From: Candidatus Minthosoma caballi
GTDB lineage: Bacteria; Bacteroidota; Bacteroidia; Bacteroidales; Bacteroidaceae
DNA length: 32,221 nt
Direction of reading: 5' to 3'
Assembly: GCA_018064505.1 (NCBI GenBank)
Contig: JAGHVC010000190.1
Coordinates: forward strand, 1 to 32,221
Below, piece after piece: positions 29,593 through 32,221 of this stretch. A program made the position numbers and the translations under genes. Under the pieces are notes generated by a model. It worked only from the letters and a program-made list of their open reading frames with translations, made no database searches and was not told the DNA's origin. Position 1 is the first letter of the stretch. Every line of letters begins with the position of its first letter.

Positions 29593-30256
29593 GGCAGTAA
29601 TAATAGTGGCAGGCGGCAAGGGCTTGCGCATGGGCGGAGATACCCCCAAGCAGTTTCTGCCAGTAGAAGGCAAGCCTGTGCTGATGCGCACCATCGAGCG
29701 TTTTCTCTCCTACGACAAGGACATGCAGGTGGTGCTCGTGTTGCCTCGCGATCATCAGGCATACTGGCAGCAGCTGGTTTCCGACTACTCCTTCAGCCTT
29801 CCTCACACCATTGCCGACGGAGGCGAGACGCGCTTCCATTCGGTGAAGAATGGATTGAGCAAAGTGGCAGCCGAGGTGAAGCTCATCGGGGTGCATGACG
29901 GTGTGCGCCCATTCGTGTCGGTAGAGACGATTGTCGCATGCTATGACGAGGCACTACGAAGCGGCGCGGCAGTGCCAGTGACAGATGTGGTGGAGACGGT
30001 TCGCCACATCGGACAGCAAGGTATGTCGGTCACTGTGCCACGCAGCGAATACCGATTGGTGCAGACACCTCAGGTGTTTGATGCCCAGCTGCTTCGCAAC
30101 TCCTACTCACAGCCATACACCGATTTCTTCACTGACGACGCTTCTGTTGTGGAGCGTTTCGGCCACGATGTCACGCTCGTGAGCGGCAACCGTGAAAACA
30201 TAAAGATCACCACTCCTTTCGACCTGAAGATTGCAAAGGCGATTTTAGAATCTTGA
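29582..30256 (+). CDS. ispD: 2-C-methyl-D-erythritol 4-phosphate cytidylyltransferase
   Basis: This 224-residue enzyme joins CTP and methylerythritol phosphate in the non-mevalonate isoprenoid pathway. It has the nucleotidyltransferase start [17 protein letters not shown] (9-25), the HDGVRPFVS strand with the catalytic Asp, [11 protein letters not shown], the [13 protein letters not shown] loop, and FTDDASVVE and NIKITTPFD near the end. All are typical of IspD. It starts inside the last codons of the DJ-1 gene. An AATTCGAT/ATCGAATT hairpin downstream followed by ATCGTTTTTT may end the message. Confidence 0.95.
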   Translation: MTSKAVIIVAGGKGLRMGGDTPKQFLPVEGKPVLMRTIERFLSYDKDMQVVLVLPRDHQAYWQQLVSDYSFSLPHTIADGGETRFHSVKNGLSKVAAEVKLIGVHDGVRPFVSVETIVACYDEALRSGAAVPVTDVVETVRHIGQQGMSVTVPRSEYRLVQTPQVFDAQLLRNSYSQPYTDFFTDDASVVERFGHDVTLVSGNRENIKITTPFDLKIAKAILES

Positions 30257-30274
30257 TAGGTTGTGATTTTTTTT

Positions 30275-30321
30275 AATTCGATTCTTCGATTTATCGAATT
30301 ATCGTTTTTTCGAATACTCGC
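30275..30321 (+). terminator. ATCGAA-rich hairpin after ispD, probable terminator
   Basis: AATTCGAT (30275-30282) pairs with ATCGAATT (30293-30300), followed by ATCGTTTTTT. The same word family forms the tract at 28957-29037. Confidence 0.5.
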
Positions 30322-30370
30322 AATCCTCGTTTAATTGCTATTCCCCCTCGTCTAAATCCTCAATTCTCCT

Positions 30371-31414
30371 ATGAAACTCAACCACATACTCACTCTCACC
30401 CTCTTGCTCGCCACCCTCAGCGCCTTCGCTCAAAACCTTCAGCGAGGCACATACGGCTACCTCTATTGCCACATGGCGGGCAATGGCGAATGGACATCCT
30501 ATGCCCTGAGCCGTGATGGGCTTAACTATCACGATCTGCTCGGCGGCAAGGAGGTGTATGACACAGAAAAGCTCTCTGCCATTGAGGGCGGTGCGCGTGA
30601 TGCCTACATCTGTCGCAAATCCGATTCGGGCAAGGGGTACCTGATGGTCACTACCGACATGGCCAACCACAAGTCGCGCACATGGTTCAACTACGGCATC
30701 GACCTCCTCAAGAGCGACGACCTCATTCACTGGACAAGCACCACCTTCGACTTCCGCCGCGGAGCAGAAATCTTCTGCGACCCCGAAAGCCCTGACATTT
30801 ATAAGAACTGGGCAGATGTGAAGCGCGTGTGGGCACCGCAGATCTTCTGGGATCCTGCCTATGTGTGGCCAGATGGCGACAAGGGTGGCTACTTCATCTA
30901 CTATTCTCTGTGGAATCCTGCAGAGGAAGAGTACGACCGCATGTACTACTCCTATGCCGACAAGACATTCACAAAGCTAACCAAGCCACGCTTGCTCTTC
31001 GACTGGGGTTATGCCACTATCGATGCCGATATCAACCTCCTGCCAAGCGATGGCAAGTACCACATGCTCATCAAGAAAGAGGGTGGTCATCCAGGCATCT
31101 TCCAAACCAAAGCTGATGCTCTCACAGGGCCTTGGCCACAGCCAGACGAAGACGACTTTGTGAGCTTCGAGGGCAACAAGAAGTGCGAGGGTTCAAGTGC
31201 CTTCCAGATAGCTGGAGAAGAAGGTTGGCGCGTTGCCTACATCGAGTATAGCAGCAAACCTCGCCACTACCGCATCTGTCAGGCAGACAAGTATCTGACC
31301 AACTTCCACGACCCTCACGACATTCAGGGCGTGGCAAATCCTCAGCATGGCTCGTTCATGCGACTGACAAAGAAAGAATACAAACGACTTGAAAAGTGGG
31401 GGACAACAAAATAA
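30371..31414 (+). CDS. Secreted GH43-like five-bladed propeller glycosidase
   Basis: This 347-residue protein has a signal peptide (MKLNHILTLTLLLATLSAFA). The remainder reads as a five-bladed beta-propeller of the GH43/GH32-type superfamily: GARDAYICR (Asp77), LLKSDDLIHWT, RVWAPQIFWDP (154-162), YATIDADINLL (Asp218, Asp220), and KCEGSSAF with Glu273 as the probable general acid. Family members remove arabinose, xylose or galactose from plant polysaccharides; this one's substrate cannot be assigned. No SusC/SusD pair or regulator lies beside it, so it is not in a typical polysaccharide utilisation locus within this window. It ends before a strong terminator. Confidence 0.8.
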   Translation: MKLNHILTLTLLLATLSAFAQNLQRGTYGYLYCHMAGNGEWTSYALSRDGLNYHDLLGGKEVYDTEKLSAIEGGARDAYICRKSDSGKGYLMVTTDMANHKSRTWFNYGIDLLKSDDLIHWTSTTFDFRRGAEIFCDPESPDIYKNWADVKRVWAPQIFWDPAYVWPDGDKGGYFIYYSLWNPAEEEYDRMYYSYADKTFTKLTKPRLLFDWGYATIDADINLLPSDGKYHMLIKKEGGHPGIFQTKADALTGPWPQPDEDDFVSFEGNKKCEGSSAFQIAGEEGWRVAYIEYSSKPRHYRICQADKYLTNFHDPHDIQGVANPQHGSFMRLTKKEYKRLEKWGTTK

Positions 31415-31441
31415 GAGTATAAAATAGTGTATCAATAAGTC

Positions 31442-31493
31442 AAAGAACGCTTGCTTTTGCAATTTTGCTGCAAAGGTAAGCGTTCTTTTTTTG
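31442..31493 (+). terminator. Intrinsic terminator after the GH43-like gene
   Basis: AAAGAACGCTT (31442-31452) pairs with AAGCGTTCTTT (31478-31488), followed by more T residues. TTTGCA/TGCAAA inside forms a nested stem. Confidence 0.85.
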
Positions 31494-31497
31494 TCAG

Positions 31498-31537
31498 AAT
31501 GCGATTCGATGCGATTCGATGCGTTTCGATGCGATAA
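31498..31537. repeat. 10-base tandem repeat GCGATTCGAT
   Basis: The unit GCGATTCGAT occurs nearly four times in a row (the third as GCGTTTCGAT, the last partial). It lies between two facing terminators. It shares the ATTCGAT word with the low-complexity tracts near 28957 and 30275. Confidence 0.75.
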
Positions 31538-31542
31538 AGTTG

Positions 31543-31580
31543 AAAAAAGGCTGCCACGATATGAAGTGACAACCTTTTTT
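31543..31580 (-). terminator. Intrinsic terminator of the right-edge minus-strand gene
   Basis: AAAAAAGG (31543-31550) and CCTTTTTT (31573-31580) pair, with inner TG/CA and CAC/GTG pairs. On the minus strand the stem ends in a T-run, 26 bases after the stop codon of the gene at 31607. Confidence 0.75.
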
Positions 31581-31606
31581 GTAGAAATGAAGCTCAAATA
31601 GATGAA

Positions 31607-32221
31607 CTATCTTGCAATGTATTTCTTTCCGTTCTTGATGTATATTCCTCGCTGAGGAGTCTGCACTTGCATGCCTTGGAGGTTGTAGATGGCAGAGTTA
31701 GAGTGTTCTGCATTCACAATCTGGATTGCGTTGGCATCGTCGTCAAGGGATGTGAATCTGACATTTGCGCCAGCAGGTACTCCGTTGAGCTGGAGGTATG
31801 CTTTGTGAATAGGCATTGTGAGATTTGTGCTTGCTGGCACAAGTCGGAATAGGCCTTGCTGAATCACATAGATAGAGTTTTCTGCCGAGCCAGTGAGTGG
31901 CTGTGCGTCAACAGTGATGCCCTTCATCACATTGTCAGTCACATCAGTGCTGACTGTCTCCGATGGTAAAGCCTCGTCGTTGTGCTCGCCTATGCAATAG
32001 TAAGTATTCTCGTTAGTTGCATCAGAGTCCATGCATTTCAGCAGCACGCCAGTGTTCTTAGGCACATACACTCCGTCATATCCGGCAATGCCCTCAAAGA
32101 TGCTGTGCATATGTACATGGTATTCAGTCTTGTCTCCCCAGTCGCCAGTGCCGGCATTCTTCACGCCTGCCTTGAAGGCGAATACTTTGCTGCCGCCAGC
32201 CGTTGTGCAATCGTATAAATC
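31607..32221 (-). CDS. Secreted/surface protein, C-terminal part (runs off window)
   Basis: Only the last 204 codons are in the window. The frame stays open to the right edge, so the true start lies outside. A GTG at 32164 is not a convincing start. The region reads as beta-rich (HVHMHSIFEGIAGYDGVYVPKNTGVLL..., NSIYVIQQGLFRLVPASTNLTMPIHKAYLQL). It ends SAIYNLQGMQVQTPQRGIYI and NGKKYIAR, a C-terminal tail typical of exported Prevotella proteins and similar to sorting domains of the type IX secretion system. The same tail is found on enzymes, adhesins and proteins of unknown role, so the main function cannot be given. Confidence 0.75.
   Translation of the reverse strand, partial: DLYDCTTAGGSKVFAFKAGVKNAGTGDWGDKTEYHVHMHSIFEGIAGYDGVYVPKNTGVLLKCMDSDATNENTYYCIGEHNDEALPSETVSTDVTDNVMKGITVDAQPLTGSAENSIYVIQQGLFRLVPASTNLTMPIHKAYLQLNGVPAGANVRFTSLDDDANAIQIVNAEHSNSAIYNLQGMQVQTPQRGIYIKNGKKYIAR

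Overview
The window looks like a chromosomal segment of a member of the Bacteroidota, most likely Bacteroidales and probably Prevotellaceae. The grounds are: repeated promoters of the Bacteroidota type (TTTG, about 20 bases, TAnnTTTG); A-rich stretches rather than Shine-Dalgarno sites before start codons; a TamA-like protein made as a lipoprotein (TamL) beside TamB; and a secreted protein with a C-terminal tail (NLQG...GIYIKNGKKYIAR) of the sort common in Prevotella. No rRNA or tRNA gene is visible.

Bases 1-6080 are an AT-rich accessory region. It holds a probable tail of an upstream transcript with a strong terminator. Next comes a short transcription unit (promoter 741-770, terminator 1040-1080) containing two near-identical 117-base modules. 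Each module carries a 12-codon ORF (MSLIEILIHLFG), two in-frame stops and two small hairpins. After this come a two-gene operon of unknown function (a protein with four PH-like repeats and a membrane-anchored partner), a decayed transposase end, and an antitoxin/PIN-toxin pair. The pair is bracketed by a perfect 21-base inverted repeat, and its toxin start is frameshifted. Four copies of an interspersed hairpin repeat (about 105-165 bases) punctuate the region.

Bases 6097-19014 are minus-strand core genes. In transcription order they are: gluQ; then mdh, tamB, tamL and a GH3 glycosidase; then a His-rich CobW-type metal GTPase with its own promoter inside the end of the GH3 gene. TamB and TamL form an envelope-spanning complex and are only 12 bases apart.

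Bases 19066-23860 are a plus-strand unit: a neutral zinc metallopeptidase, a periplasmic YhcH/DUF386 protein, and a large protein joining two receiver-like domains to a PEP-synthase-type ATP-grasp domain without the phosphohistidine domain. Bases 23990-26634 (minus) carry nadK and an ABC exporter. Bases 26798-30256 (plus) carry exbB-exbD-tonB, then a DJ-1 protein overlapping ispD. A GH43-like secreted glycosidase follows. Paired terminators then face a convergent secreted protein that runs off the right edge.

The most unusual items are the tandem mini-ORF transcription unit, the interspersed hairpin repeats, the inverted-repeat-bounded toxin/antitoxin module, and the receiver/ATP-grasp fusion protein. 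All functional statements rest on reading the sequence and on recall of protein families. No database search was run.
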